NCBI RefSeq assembly: GCF_016901995.1
Contig: NZ_JACJLE010000013.1
Coordinates: 1 to 64,000, forward strand
Direction of reading: 5' to 3'
Length of the DNA stretch: 64,000 nucleotides
Origin: Bacteroides caecigallinarum
GTDB taxonomy: Bacteria > Bacteroidota > Bacteroidia > Bacteroidales > Bacteroidaceae
In this document: positions 37,386-46,939 of the stretch, in pieces
Position numbering within the stretch: the first letter of the stretch is position 1
How the letters are laid out: every line of letters starts with the position of its first letter
The notes under the pieces: generated by a model
Told to the model about the DNA's origin: nothing
Databases searched by the model: none
Seen by the model: the letters and a program-made list of their open reading frames with translations, nothing else
Position numbers and translations under genes: made by a program

Positions 37386-38537
37386 ATGATCTTACTTAGA
37401 GTTGCAATATTTTTTCTGCTGATGCTGTTGTTACCGGACTGGTACATACACCGTGTATATATAAGGTGTAAGAAAAACAAGCTTTACAGCAGGCTTCTTT
37501 GGTGGCCTACTATAGGTCTGCTACTGCTGCTGGCTATCTTCATAGCCTTACACGACAGTCTGCACGACTATTTCGGCATATACCTTATCGTAACTTTATG
37601 TTTCTGCATTCCAAAACTGACGTTTGTCTTATTCAGCCTTATACTGAGGGGTATCAATAAGATTTCTGGATTGAAAATACCTCACGCAGCCATATCTGCC
37701 CTACCTGCTCTGGCCATGCTGGGATACATTCTTTTCGGAGCAATAAAGGGAAAAGAAAACTTCAAGGTAAGGGAAGTAACATTCACATCGGCAAACCTGC
37801 CTGAAGTATTCGACGGCTACAGGGTTATGCAACTCTCGGACATACATTCCGGAAGCTGGAAAGGAAATCCGGAAGCCTTGAAAAAAGCCATAGACTTATG
37901 CAACAAACAAAACGCAGATTTGGCTTTGTTCACAGGCGATCTTGTAAACAGCCGTTCCGACGAACTTTTAGAGTTCACAGAAATTTTCTCTGAACTGAAA
38001 GCGAAAGATGGTGTTTACTCCGTATTGGGAAACCATGATTACGGGACATACGTCAAGTGGAATTCCGAAGCAGACAGGATTGCAAATATAGATTCTCTCA
38101 TTGCCCGTGAAAACAGAATGGGATGGAGAATGCTGAACAACAGTCATACCATCATCAGAAGAGGTAATGACTCTATAGCAGTGATAGGAGTAGAGAATAG
38201 CGGACGCCCTCCCTTCCCAGACTATGCCCGTCTGAAAGAGGCCTCAGCAGGCACCGAAGGTATGTTCCAGATACTGATGAGCCACGACCCTACCCACTGG
38301 CGCAGGCAAATTCTACCGGAATCGGATATTGAACTCACACTGTCGGGGCATACACACGATATGCAGATTACGTTCTTTGGGTTGTCTGTATCATCGTTCA
38401 TTTATCCTGAACACAACGGCATGTATATGGAAGGAGAAAGAGGACTTTACGTAAACATAGGACTAGGACACGTACTGTTCCCGATGCGACTTGGAGCATG
38501 GCCGGAAATAACAGTAATCACACTAAAGAAAAAATAA
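37386..38537 (+). CDS. Membrane-anchored metallophosphoesterase
   Basis: 383 residues. Three or four N-terminal membrane segments (to about residue 122) precede a calcineurin-like domain with LSDIHSGSW (about 152-160), LFTGDLVNSR (about 179-188), LGNHDYG (about 216-222), MSHDPTHWR and LSGHTHD. All metal ligands are present. It belongs to the YaeI/UDP-diacylglucosamine-phosphodiesterase-like group; the substrate is unknown, but membrane location and the acyltransferase gene next door suggest lipid phosphate esters. Confidence 0.85.
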   Translation: MILLRVAIFFLLMLLLPDWYIHRVYIRCKKNKLYSRLLWWPTIGLLLLLAIFIALHDSLHDYFGIYLIVTLCFCIPKLTFVLFSLILRGINKISGLKIPHAAISALPALAMLGYILFGAIKGKENFKVREVTFTSANLPEVFDGYRVMQLSDIHSGSWKGNPEALKKAIDLCNKQNADLALFTGDLVNSRSDELLEFTEIFSELKAKDGVYSVLGNHDYGTYVKWNSEADRIANIDSLIARENRMGWRMLNNSHTIIRRGNDSIAVIGVENSGRPPFPDYARLKEASAGTEGMFQILMSHDPTHWRRQILPESDIELTLSGHTHDMQITFFGLSVSSFIYPEHNGMYMEGERGLYVNIGLGHVLFPMRLGAWPEITVITLKKK

Positions 38538-38560
38538 CAGAAACTCAAAAACTCATAAAT

Positions 38561-39313
38561 ATGAAATTATTGTACATTATCTATCAGATTTGCATTGGTT
38601 TGCCGATATTCCTTGTAACAACAATTCTTACGGCACTGACAACAATGATCGGATGCCATCTTGGCAACGGACATTTCTGGGGGTATTATCCCGGAAAACT
38701 CTGGTCACAAATAACATGTTACACTTTACTTCTGCCTATAAAAGTAAAAGGACATGAAAATATAGACCAGAAACAATCATATGTGTTTGTAGCAAATCAT
38801 CAGGGTTCGTTCGACATCTTCCTGATATACGGTTTTCTGGGAAGAAACTTCAAATGGATGATGAAGAAAAGCCTTAGAAAAATACCATTTGTGGGTAAGG
38901 CATGCGAATCGGCAGGATTTATCTTTGTTGACAAATCTGGACCTAGAAAAATACACGAAACCATAGAACAGGCATTCCATGTGCTGAAAGACGGAACTTC
39001 GCTGGTGGTTTTCCCTGAGGGAGCTAGAACATTCACCGGACACATGGGCATTTTCAAGAAAGGAGCGTTCCAGCTGGCAGACGAACTTCAGTTACCGGTC
39101 GTTCCTTTGACGATAGACGGCTCGTTCAATATACTTCCGCGTACTGGAAAACTGTTGTCATGGCATCCTATGAAACTTACTATCCACAAGCCTATTTTCC
39201 CGAAATGCAAAGGTCCTGAAAACATCAAGGAGCTTATGGAAGAATCGTATAAGGTAATAGAAAGTGCGTTACCTGACGAATATAAAGGAAAAGTTGATAA
39301 TCCTGACCAATAA
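38561..39313 (+). CDS. plsC: 1-acyl-sn-glycerol-3-phosphate acyltransferase (PlsC)
   Basis: 250 residues from the ATG at 38561, which gives a hydrophobic N-terminus; an earlier in-frame ATG at 38498 overlaps the phosphoesterase and looks non-coding. Catalytic HX4D motif NHQGSFD (about residues 75-81), block III FPEGARTFTG and block IV VVPLTIDGS. It acylates lysophosphatidate to phosphatidate at the inner membrane. The strong bidirectional terminator after it separates it from the convergent ThrE-like gene. Confidence 0.88.
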   Translation: MKLLYIIYQICIGLPIFLVTTILTALTTMIGCHLGNGHFWGYYPGKLWSQITCYTLLLPIKVKGHENIDQKQSYVFVANHQGSFDIFLIYGFLGRNFKWMMKKSLRKIPFVGKACESAGFIFVDKSGPRKIHETIEQAFHVLKDGTSLVVFPEGARTFTGHMGIFKKGAFQLADELQLPVVPLTIDGSFNILPRTGKLLSWHPMKLTIHKPIFPKCKGPENIKELMEESYKVIESALPDEYKGKVDNPDQ

Positions 39314-39324
39314 ATCTATAGCAT

Positions 39325-39380
39325 AAAAAACAGCTCCGGCATATTGGAATTTGTTTCCTTATGCCGGAGCTGTTTTTTTT
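39325..39380. terminator. Bidirectional terminator
   Basis: AAAAAACAGCTCCGGCATA (39325-39343) pairs with TATGCCGGAGCTGTTTTTT (39360-39378). A-run on one side and T-run on the other serve the convergent plsC and exporter genes. Confidence 0.92.
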
Positions 39381-39402
39381 ATATAAAATCAATATGAATT
39401 GA

Positions 39403-40782
39403 TTACCATTCTACGAATTTGCCACGAGCTCTGCGTTCTGCAAGAATTTCTTTCAGACGTTTGTTCTTTTCTTTAGCGATGTATTTACGTCCGAAGATGT
39501 TAGGGATGGCAACTCCAAGAGAAATACATAATATCACCATACCGGAAGTAATACCACTCTGTATAGCCTTCATCAAGATTGAAATCTGTTCAGGTGATTC
39601 CACATTCATATTGATGATACCGAAAAGCATACGATACATAAGCACTCCAGGAATCATAGGAATGACAGAAGGGATAGTCAAAACGTGGTTTGGACAGTGG
39701 AACCAGTGTACAGCCTTGATAGCTATAAGGCTTACCAATACAGAACCGGCAAACGATCCTATCACTAGTCCCATATCAAGACCTATATTGTCTGTACTTG
39801 GACCGAGGTTCACAAAGTTACGTGTACAAACAGCTATTATACCTCCTATGGCAACAACCCACAACAGACGGCGTGGTATATTGAATATCATAGAGAATCC
39901 CATTGCTGAGATGGCAGCCGCTATGGCATATTCAATATAATTGTGGTGAGGAACCATACTGATGGTCGGGAAGAAATTTTCAATATGACATATCTTAACG
40001 GCAAATGCTATACCGAAAGCCATGGCAGAAACCATAAGCAATGTATTGACCGCACGTACTATACCGACCTGAATATAATTGTCCAGCATATCATCAACAA
40101 AGTTTATCAACGGCACTCCCGGTACAATGAACAATGCACATGCCAAAAGCGGATGCCATGGAGTGGTTGTCCACGAAGCAGGCAATAATGTAGATGCCCA
40201 TGCCAACATTGTAGAAATAAAAGCAGCTATAGCAATACCCATGTAATGATTTAGACCTGACTCATTACATTTGGCACGTACTCTCATACCGATAATGGCA
40301 GCTATTGACGCATAAAGGAAAGCAACCCAGTCGCAACCGAACTGGATACAGAATCCACCGCAGGCAAAACCGGCACCGATAGCAACCTGCCAAGGAGTAT
40401 AGTTACGCTTGCGTTTACGAATTTCTTCCAGCTCCTCTTCATATTGGTCAAGGGTGTAGTCATTCTCGATTGCACGCCATGACAATTTGCTCACAGCCGA
40501 TATGGCAGTCATGTTCACTCCATGACCCTCTATCCTCTGGAATTTTGTGAATGAATAGTCACCATCACTCACATTCACCATAAGCATGGTAAAGCTGACG
40601 TTGATGTGAAGTTTTTCTTCCGGAATACCTAGGAAAGCGGCAGTACGCTTCATATTCCTTACCACACGGTTAGTATCGGCAAGGCTCTCAACCAAAAGTT
40701 TTCCAGTGCGTAGAAGTAAATCTACTCGTCGATGAAGCAGCAGTTCATCATGTACTTTTTCTGTCGTCTGAAGATGTTCCAT
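39403..40782 (-). CDS. ThrE-like threonine/serine exporter
   Basis: 459 residues from the ATG at 40782. A soluble N-terminal part of about 130 residues is followed by about ten membrane segments. The layout is that of ThrE_2/DUF1212 plus DUF3815 proteins, with motifs GAGFACGGFCIQFGCD and IVPGVPLINFVDD. It should export small neutral amino acids. A longer frame to 40935 adds a stretch that lies upstream of the -7 box at 40813-40806, so the start at 40782 is used. Confidence 0.85.
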   Translation of the reverse strand: MEHLQTTEKVHDELLLHRRVDLLLRTGKLLVESLADTNRVVRNMKRTAAFLGIPEEKLHINVSFTMLMVNVSDGDYSFTKFQRIEGHGVNMTAISAVSKLSWRAIENDYTLDQYEEELEEIRKRKRNYTPWQVAIGAGFACGGFCIQFGCDWVAFLYASIAAIIGMRVRAKCNESGLNHYMGIAIAAFISTMLAWASTLLPASWTTTPWHPLLACALFIVPGVPLINFVDDMLDNYIQVGIVRAVNTLLMVSAMAFGIAFAVKICHIENFFPTISMVPHHNYIEYAIAAAISAMGFSMIFNIPRRLLWVVAIGGIIAVCTRNFVNLGPSTDNIGLDMGLVIGSFAGSVLVSLIAIKAVHWFHCPNHVLTIPSVIPMIPGVLMYRMLFGIINMNVESPEQISILMKAIQSGITSGMVILCISLGVAIPNIFGRKYIAKEKNKRLKEILAERRARGKFVEW

Positions 40783-40805
40783 ATAGTAAATTTTGTTTTC
40801 GGGTG

Positions 40806-40813
40806 CAAAGGTA
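40806..40813 (-). promoter_or_regulatory. -7 box of the ThrE-like exporter
   Basis: The minus strand reads TACCTTTG, exact TAnnTTTG, 23 bases upstream of the ATG at 40782. A second TATCTTTG on the plus strand (40835-40842) could point toward the efflux operon but is over 220 bases from it. Confidence 0.55.
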
Positions 40814-41067
40814 TTAATTATTCCTATTTTATGTGTATCTTTGTAGCGCAATATTATACAAAAAAAATATCCGGATTTGGTAAGAAACAGAAAAATCACA
40901 TATCGTTTCCACAGTTTTGTGGAAAAATTACACACCTTTTAATAATAAAAACTACTTGACAATACATTTTAAACAGTTTATTTTCAGTAAATTAGATTCT
41001 CCGTCTCAATTATGGCATATGGATTGCCATTAATTTAACGGCATCTAAAATATTAACAGATTTGTAT

Positions 41068-42282
41068 ATGAAACGATTTTTGACAAGAAAGGACTTGAAA
41101 TTCAAGAAGAAACAAGCCATTTACTCATGCATCTGCATTATCTTAGTAGTAGGTCTTTATCTTATCTTCAACAGAAAAGAAAAACCTGTTGTTGAAAGAC
41201 CTATTGTATGTGTGCAACCTGTTGTACAGGAGAATGTTGAAATCTATGGAGACTATGTAGGACGAATCAGGGCACAACTTTTCGTTGAAGTAAGAGCCAG
41301 AGTGGAAGGCTTCCTTGAAAGAATGCACTTCGAAGAAGGTAGTTACGTTAAAAAAGATCAGATACTTTTTGTCATCAATCAGGACCAATACCGCGCAAAA
41401 GCAGACAAGGCCAGAGCCCAGTTGAAGAAAGACGAAGCTACGGCTCTGAAAGCCAAACGTGATTTGGACCGTATCCGTCCGCTTTATGAGCAGAACGCTG
41501 CCAGCCAGTTGGACCTGGACAATGCCATTGCAGCATACGAAACGGCAGAGGCAAGTGTAGGTATGAGTAAGGCTGACCTGGAACAGGCTGAGCAGGAATT
41601 GGGATATACCATCGTACGCTCCCCTATTTCAGGACATATCAGTGAAAGACTTGTTGACCCGGGAACACTGGTAGGAACAGGAGGCAAATCACTGCTTGCC
41701 ACAATTGTAAAGAGTGACACCGTAAACGTGGATTTCAGCATGACAGCCCTTGACTATCTTAAAAGCAAGGAAAGAAACGTTACATTCGGTCAGAAAGATA
41801 CTACACGTACATGGAAACAAACTGTAACGGTTACACTGCCGGACAATACCGTATATGAGCATAAAGGTCTGGTGGATTTCGCGGCTCCGCAGGTTAATCC
41901 AAAGACAGGTACATTCCAGGTAAGAGCTGAACTTCCAAATCCCGAACATGTACTTCTTCCGGGACAGTTTACAAGCGTAAAAGTACTTCTCGACGTAAGA
42001 GAGAATGCTACAGTTATTCCAAAGAAATCACTTATCATCGAAAAAGGCGGATCATACGTATTCGTGATGCGACGTGACTCCGTAGCAGAAAGACGCTTCA
42101 TCGAGATAGGTCCGGAATTCAAGAACGATGTTGTAGTGGAAAGAGGTCTGGCACCGGGAGAAATGATTGTGACAGAAGGTTACCACAAGCTCACACCGGG
42201 AGTGAAAGTACAGGTTGCTCCTGAAGATATAAGCCAGGAGGAAAACAAGGCTGACAATGACAGCAGCACTACAAGCAAGTGA
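41068..42282 (+). CDS. RND efflux periplasmic adaptor (AcrA/MexA-like)
   Basis: 404 residues from the ATG at 41068. One N-terminal membrane segment (about 15-32) and no lipobox. A lipoyl/hairpin region follows (VEGFLERMHFEEGSYVKKDQ, about 77-96), then a coiled coil rich in Ala/Lys, the second lipoyl half (YTIVRSPISGHISERLVDPG) and beta-barrel/proximal domains. It bridges the inner-membrane pump and outer-membrane channel encoded next. The C-terminal tail is Ser/Asp-rich. First gene of a three-gene operon. Confidence 0.92.
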   Translation: MKRFLTRKDLKFKKKQAIYSCICIILVVGLYLIFNRKEKPVVERPIVCVQPVVQENVEIYGDYVGRIRAQLFVEVRARVEGFLERMHFEEGSYVKKDQILFVINQDQYRAKADKARAQLKKDEATALKAKRDLDRIRPLYEQNAASQLDLDNAIAAYETAEASVGMSKADLEQAEQELGYTIVRSPISGHISERLVDPGTLVGTGGKSLLATIVKSDTVNVDFSMTALDYLKSKERNVTFGQKDTTRTWKQTVTVTLPDNTVYEHKGLVDFAAPQVNPKTGTFQVRAELPNPEHVLLPGQFTSVKVLLDVRENATVIPKKSLIIEKGGSYVFVMRRDSVAERRFIEIGPEFKNDVVVERGLAPGEMIVTEGYHKLTPGVKVQVAPEDISQEENKADNDSSTTSK

Positions 42283-42319
42283 AATTAACACAGAGGTAAA
42301 CTAACCAAGCTACACATTT

Positions 42320-45300
42320 ATGAAAGTAAGTTTCTTTATAGACAGGCCGGTCTTTTCGGCTGTCATCTCAATACTTATTGTCATAGTAGGTATCATAGGA
42401 TTGATGATGCTTCCTATCGACCAATACCCACAGATAACTCCGCCTGTGGTTAAAATCAGCGCCTCATATCCGGGTGCGAGTGCCGTAACCGTTTCTCAGG
42501 CGGTGGCAACTCCTATCGAGCAGGAACTCAACGGTACTCCGGGTATGCTTTATATGGAATCAAACAGTTCGAATACAGGTAGTTTCTCGGCTACTGTCAC
42601 TTTCGACATTTCCGCCGACCCTGATATGGCATCCGTTGAAATACAGAACCGTGTGAAACTGGCTGAATCAAGACTTCCGGCGGAAGTTGTTCAGAACGGT
42701 ATCGAAGTGGAGAAACAGGCTGCCAGCCAGCTTATGACTCTGACTCTGATGTCTGATGACCCAAAATTCGATGAGATTTATCTTAGTAACTTTGCTACTC
42801 TATATGTACTCGACCTTCTTCGCCGTATCCCTGGTGTAGGCCGTGTATCGAATATCGGTAGCCGCTATTATGCAATGCAGATTTGGGTTGATCCGGCAAA
42901 ACTTGCCAATTACGGACTGACAGTGCAGGATTTGCAGAGTGCACTTAAAGACCAGAACCGTGAATCGGCAGCCGGAGTACTCGGTCAACAGCCTATGTCA
43001 AACGGTATCGACATAACTATCCCTATCACAGCCCAGGGACGTCTTTCTTCTGCATCCCAGTTTGAAGAAATAGTGCTTAGAGCAAATCCCGACGGTTCAC
43101 TTATCAGAATGAAGGATGTGGCAAGAGTTTCGCTCGAGGCATCATCATACAGTACCGAGAGTGGAATCAATGGTGGTAACGCAGCTGTGCTTGGCATATA
43201 CATGCTCCCGGGAGCCAACGCAATGGAAGTGGCACAAAGAGTAAAAGATACAATGGAGGAAATCAGCCAGACATTCCCTGAAGGTCTGGAATACAATTTC
43301 CCGTTCGATATGACAAACTACATCTCGCAGTCTATCCATGAGGTGTATAAGACTTTGTTCGAAGCCCTGTTCCTGGTGATTGTGGTGGTGTTCCTGTCTC
43401 TTCAGAGCTGGAGAGCAACACTCATACCTGTGGTTGCAGTACCTATATCGCTTATCGGAACATTCGGTTTCATGCTGATATTCGGGTTCTCACTCAATAT
43501 GCTTACACTTTTGGGACTTGTACTTGCAATCGGTATAGTAGTGGACGATGCCATCGTGGTGGTGGAAAATGTGGAACGAATAATGGAGGAGGAAAAACTC
43601 AGTCCTTACGAGGCCACAAAGAAAGCTATGGAAGGTCTTGCCGGAGCCGTAATCGCAACATCACTGGTGCTGGCTGCGGTGTTCGTTCCTGTAAGTTTCC
43701 TTTCCGGTATCACAGGTCAGTTGTACCGCCAGTTTACTGTAACAATCGTAGTGTCAGTACTTCTTTCCACTGTTGTGGCATTGACATTAAGTCCGGTGAT
43801 GTGTTCTCTAATATTGAAACCTACAGATCCGAACAAGCCTAAAAACAGGGTGTTCAACTGGATAAACAAATGGCTGGGTATCGGTAATAACCAGTACGTG
43901 AAATATATAAAACGTATAATCAAGAATCCTCGCCGGGTAATGGCAGGTTTCGGTATGGTTCTCGTATTCATATATGTATTCCACAGATTAGTACCAACCA
44001 GCTTCCTTCCGGTTGAGGACCAGGGATATTTCACCGTAGAGCTTGAATTACCAGAGACTGCCACACTCGAGCGTACACGCAAGGTTACCGACAGAGCCAT
44101 TGACTTCATTATGAAAGACCCTGCTGTGGAATATGTACAGAACGTTACAGGTACCAGTCCACGTGTGGGAACAAGCCAAGCTAGAAGCCAGCTCACAGTC
44201 ATCCTGAAAGAATGGAAAGAACGTGACAATACAACGATAGACGAGGTAATGGACCGAGTTCAGAAAGAACTTGAAACATATCCAGAGAGCAAGGTGTTCC
44301 TTTCTACTCCACCGGTAATTCCGGGACTTGGTACAGCCGGAGGTTTCGAAATGCAGCTTGAAGCCAGAGGTGAGGCTACATACGATGACCTGGTACGCGC
44401 TACAGACACTCTGATGCATTATGCTTCTATGCGTAAAGAAATTGCAGGTCTGTCATCATCACTGCAGGCTGAAATTCCTCAGTTATATTTCGATGTTGAC
44501 CGCGACAAGGTAAAACTCTCAGGAGTACCAATGGCAGATGTATTCTCTACAATGAAGACTTACACTGGTTCGGTTTATGTGAACGACTTCAATATGTTCA
44601 ACCGTATCTATCGTGTATATATCCAGGCTGAAGCTCCTTATCGCCAACAGCGCGAGAACATAGGTCTGTTCTTCGTAAAAGGTTCGTCAGGCGACATGAT
44701 TCCGCTTACGGCACTTGGAACAACAGACTATACCACTGGACCGGGTAGTATCAAACGTTTCAACATGTTTAACACATCAGTTATACGTGGTACAACCGCC
44801 AATGGCGCCAGTTCAGGTCAGGTAATGGAGATATTGGAACAGATAGCACGCGAAAAACTTCCTGACAACATAGGTGTGGAATGGAGCGGTCTGTCATATC
44901 AGGAAAAACAGGCAGGCGGACAGACAGGTATTATATTATCACTTGTATTCCTGTTCGTATTCCTCTTCCTTGCGGCACTATATGAAAGCTGGACAGTACC
45001 TATCGCAGTATTGATTTCACTTCCTGTTGCAGTACTAGGAGCATACGCCGGAGTAACATTATGCGGACTTGAAAACGATACTTACTTCCAGATCGGTCTT
45101 GTAATGCTTATCGGTCTTGCTGCAAAGAATGCCATCCTTATCGTGGAATTTGCTAAAGACGAGGTAGATAAAGGCAGAGATGTGGTAGAATCAGCCATAC
45201 ATGCGGCACAATTACGTTTCCGCCCTATCCTTATGACATCACTGGCATTTATCCTTGGTATGCTTCCTATGGTATTGGCAACAGGTCCCGGTTCTGCAAG

Positions 45301-45445
45301 CCGACAGGCAATCGGTACCGGAGTATTCTTCGGAATGATCATAGCCGTTACAGTAGGTATAGTGCTTGTACCTTTCTTCTTCGTAATGATATACAAGGCT
45401 ACAGGCAAAATAAAACAGAAACGTATCAACATAAAGAAAGCATAA
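42320..45445 (+). CDS. RND multidrug transporter (AcrB/MexB, HAE1 family)
   Basis: 1041 residues, normal length for the HAE1 family. N-terminus FIDRPVFSAVISILIVIVG, the proton-relay aspartates in AIGIVVDDAIVVVENVER (about residues 398-415), the GSD-type region PMADVFSTMKTYTGSVYVN, and the second membrane block with GLAAKNAILIVEFAKD near the end. It should export hydrophobic drugs, detergents or bile salts by proton exchange. No regulator gene is adjacent. Confidence 0.95.
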   Translation: MKVSFFIDRPVFSAVISILIVIVGIIGLMMLPIDQYPQITPPVVKISASYPGASAVTVSQAVATPIEQELNGTPGMLYMESNSSNTGSFSATVTFDISADPDMASVEIQNRVKLAESRLPAEVVQNGIEVEKQAASQLMTLTLMSDDPKFDEIYLSNFATLYVLDLLRRIPGVGRVSNIGSRYYAMQIWVDPAKLANYGLTVQDLQSALKDQNRESAAGVLGQQPMSNGIDITIPITAQGRLSSASQFEEIVLRANPDGSLIRMKDVARVSLEASSYSTESGINGGNAAVLGIYMLPGANAMEVAQRVKDTMEEISQTFPEGLEYNFPFDMTNYISQSIHEVYKTLFEALFLVIVVVFLSLQSWRATLIPVVAVPISLIGTFGFMLIFGFSLNMLTLLGLVLAIGIVVDDAIVVVENVERIMEEEKLSPYEATKKAMEGLAGAVIATSLVLAAVFVPVSFLSGITGQLYRQFTVTIVVSVLLSTVVALTLSPVMCSLILKPTDPNKPKNRVFNWINKWLGIGNNQYVKYIKRIIKNPRRVMAGFGMVLVFIYVFHRLVPTSFLPVEDQGYFTVELELPETATLERTRKVTDRAIDFIMKDPAVEYVQNVTGTSPRVGTSQARSQLTVILKEWKERDNTTIDEVMDRVQKELETYPESKVFLSTPPVIPGLGTAGGFEMQLEARGEATYDDLVRATDTLMHYASMRKEIAGLSSSLQAEIPQLYFDVDRDKVKLSGVPMADVFSTMKTYTGSVYVNDFNMFNRIYRVYIQAEAPYRQQRENIGLFFVKGSSGDMIPLTALGTTDYTTGPGSIKRFNMFNTSVIRGTTANGASSGQVMEILEQIAREKLPDNIGVEWSGLSYQEKQAGGQTGIILSLVFLFVFLFLAALYESWTVPIAVLISLPVAVLGAYAGVTLCGLENDTYFQIGLVMLIGLAAKNAILIVEFAKDEVDKGRDVVESAIHAAQLRFRPILMTSLAFILGMLPMVLATGPGSASRQAIGTGVFFGMIIAVTVGIVLVPFFFVMIYKATGKIKQKRINIKKA

Positions 45446-45448
45446 CAT

Positions 45449-46843
45449 ATGAAACATATAGCATCTATATTTAGAATGACATTCATATTCCTAATGGCTT
45501 CCACTATCTGTGGTTGCCAACTAGGAAAGCACTATACACGTCCTCAGATTGATATGCCAGAAGTGCTTGACAGCATGAGCATGGACAGTACATCAATGGG
45601 TGATTTCCCTTGGGAAGAACTTTACACGGACACTACACTGCAGGCTCTGATAAGAAAAACACTTGAATACAACAAGGATATGCTTATAGCTGGTGCACGT
45701 ATCAAAGAGCTGGCAGCAATGAAGCGTATCGACTGGGCCAACATGTTTCCGGCTATAACAAACAAAATATATGCAGAGAACGAAAAAGAAAATTATGGTG
45801 GTAATAAACCATCACTTGACAATGAATTTGATATAAAATTAGGAGTATCATGGGAGCTTGATTTATGGGGAAACCTACGTTGGGCACGTGATAAGAGTAT
45901 GGCTGATTTTATGGGATCTATAGAAAATCAGCGCGCTCTGAAAATGAGTCTTATCGCACAAATGGCACAATCATATTTCGAATTGGTGGCATTAGACAAT
46001 GAGTTGTCTATAGTTCGAAAGACAGTTGATGCTCGACGTGAAAGTCTGTACCTTGCCAGAATCAGATATGAAGGTGGATTAACAAACGAAACAGCGTTCA
46101 GACAGGCTCAAGTGGAATTAGCCAGAACTGCAACGCTCATCCCTGATCTTGAAAAGAAAATATCATTAAAAGAAAATGAAATAGCTTTCCTAACAGGTGA
46201 ATATCCACATCATATAAACCGTTCAGTGCTACCTGAAGATGTGTTGCTACCGGCTACCCTACCTGTTGGTTTACCATCAAGTCTTCTTGAGAGACGTCCT
46301 GATGTAAGACAAGCGGAACAGTCTCTCATAGCAGCTAATGCTGCAGTTGGAATGGCATTCACTAATATGTTTCCAAGACTGACTTTGACAGCATCATACG
46401 GAGCTGAGAGTGAAGAATTAAAAGACATTTTCAAATCTCCGCATCATCTTATTGCCGGTTCGCTCATTACCCCAATATTTAATTTCGGCAAGAACCGCGC
46501 AGCGCTTAAAGCCAAGAAAGCCGCATACGAACAGGCTACATATGCCTATGAGAAAGCAGTGCTAAACGCATTCAAGGATGCAAGAAACGCTATCGTAGAA
46601 TTCAACAAGACACGTGATATATACGAAACCAGATTGAGACTGGAACAGGCTTCAAAAAGCGCTCTTGACCTTGCCGAACTGCAATATATCAACGGTGTTA
46701 TCGGATATATCGACTTGCTGGATGCGCAGCGTGGTTATCTGGATGCACAGATTGGATTGAGTAATGCCATACGCGACAAGCAGATTACTCTTGTAAATCT
46801 ATACAAGGCTCTTGGCGGCGGATGGTCACAAGACGAAAAATAA
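45449..46843 (+). CDS. Outer-membrane efflux lipoprotein (OprM/TolC-like)
   Basis: 464 residues. Signal peptide with a cysteine at about 23 (ICGCQLG), followed by the family motif YTRPQIDMP. Two long coiled-coil repeats contain RARPDV-like LLERRPDVRQAEQ (about 280-292) and LSNAIRDKQITLVNLYKALG near the end. Outer-membrane exit duct for the pump encoded 3 bases upstream. A strong terminator follows. Confidence 0.92.
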   Translation: MKHIASIFRMTFIFLMASTICGCQLGKHYTRPQIDMPEVLDSMSMDSTSMGDFPWEELYTDTTLQALIRKTLEYNKDMLIAGARIKELAAMKRIDWANMFPAITNKIYAENEKENYGGNKPSLDNEFDIKLGVSWELDLWGNLRWARDKSMADFMGSIENQRALKMSLIAQMAQSYFELVALDNELSIVRKTVDARRESLYLARIRYEGGLTNETAFRQAQVELARTATLIPDLEKKISLKENEIAFLTGEYPHHINRSVLPEDVLLPATLPVGLPSSLLERRPDVRQAEQSLIAANAAVGMAFTNMFPRLTLTASYGAESEELKDIFKSPHHLIAGSLITPIFNFGKNRAALKAKKAAYEQATYAYEKAVLNAFKDARNAIVEFNKTRDIYETRLRLEQASKSALDLAELQYINGVIGYIDLLDAQRGYLDAQIGLSNAIRDKQITLVNLYKALGGGWSQDEK

Positions 46844-46867
46844 AATAAAAGAATCCATACCTAAAGT

Positions 46868-46919
46868 TTTCAGGCGGTGTTCAGTGATAATATCACAGAG
46901 CACCGCCTGAAATGTTTTT
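46868..46919. terminator. Bidirectional terminator after the efflux operon
   Basis: TTTCAGGCGGTG (46868-46879) pairs with CACCGCCTGAAA (46901-46912), with a T-run on the plus strand. An inner GTGATA/TATCAC pair extends the hairpin. Confidence 0.9.
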
Positions 46920-46939
46920 AAATGACTTTTAAACTGTAT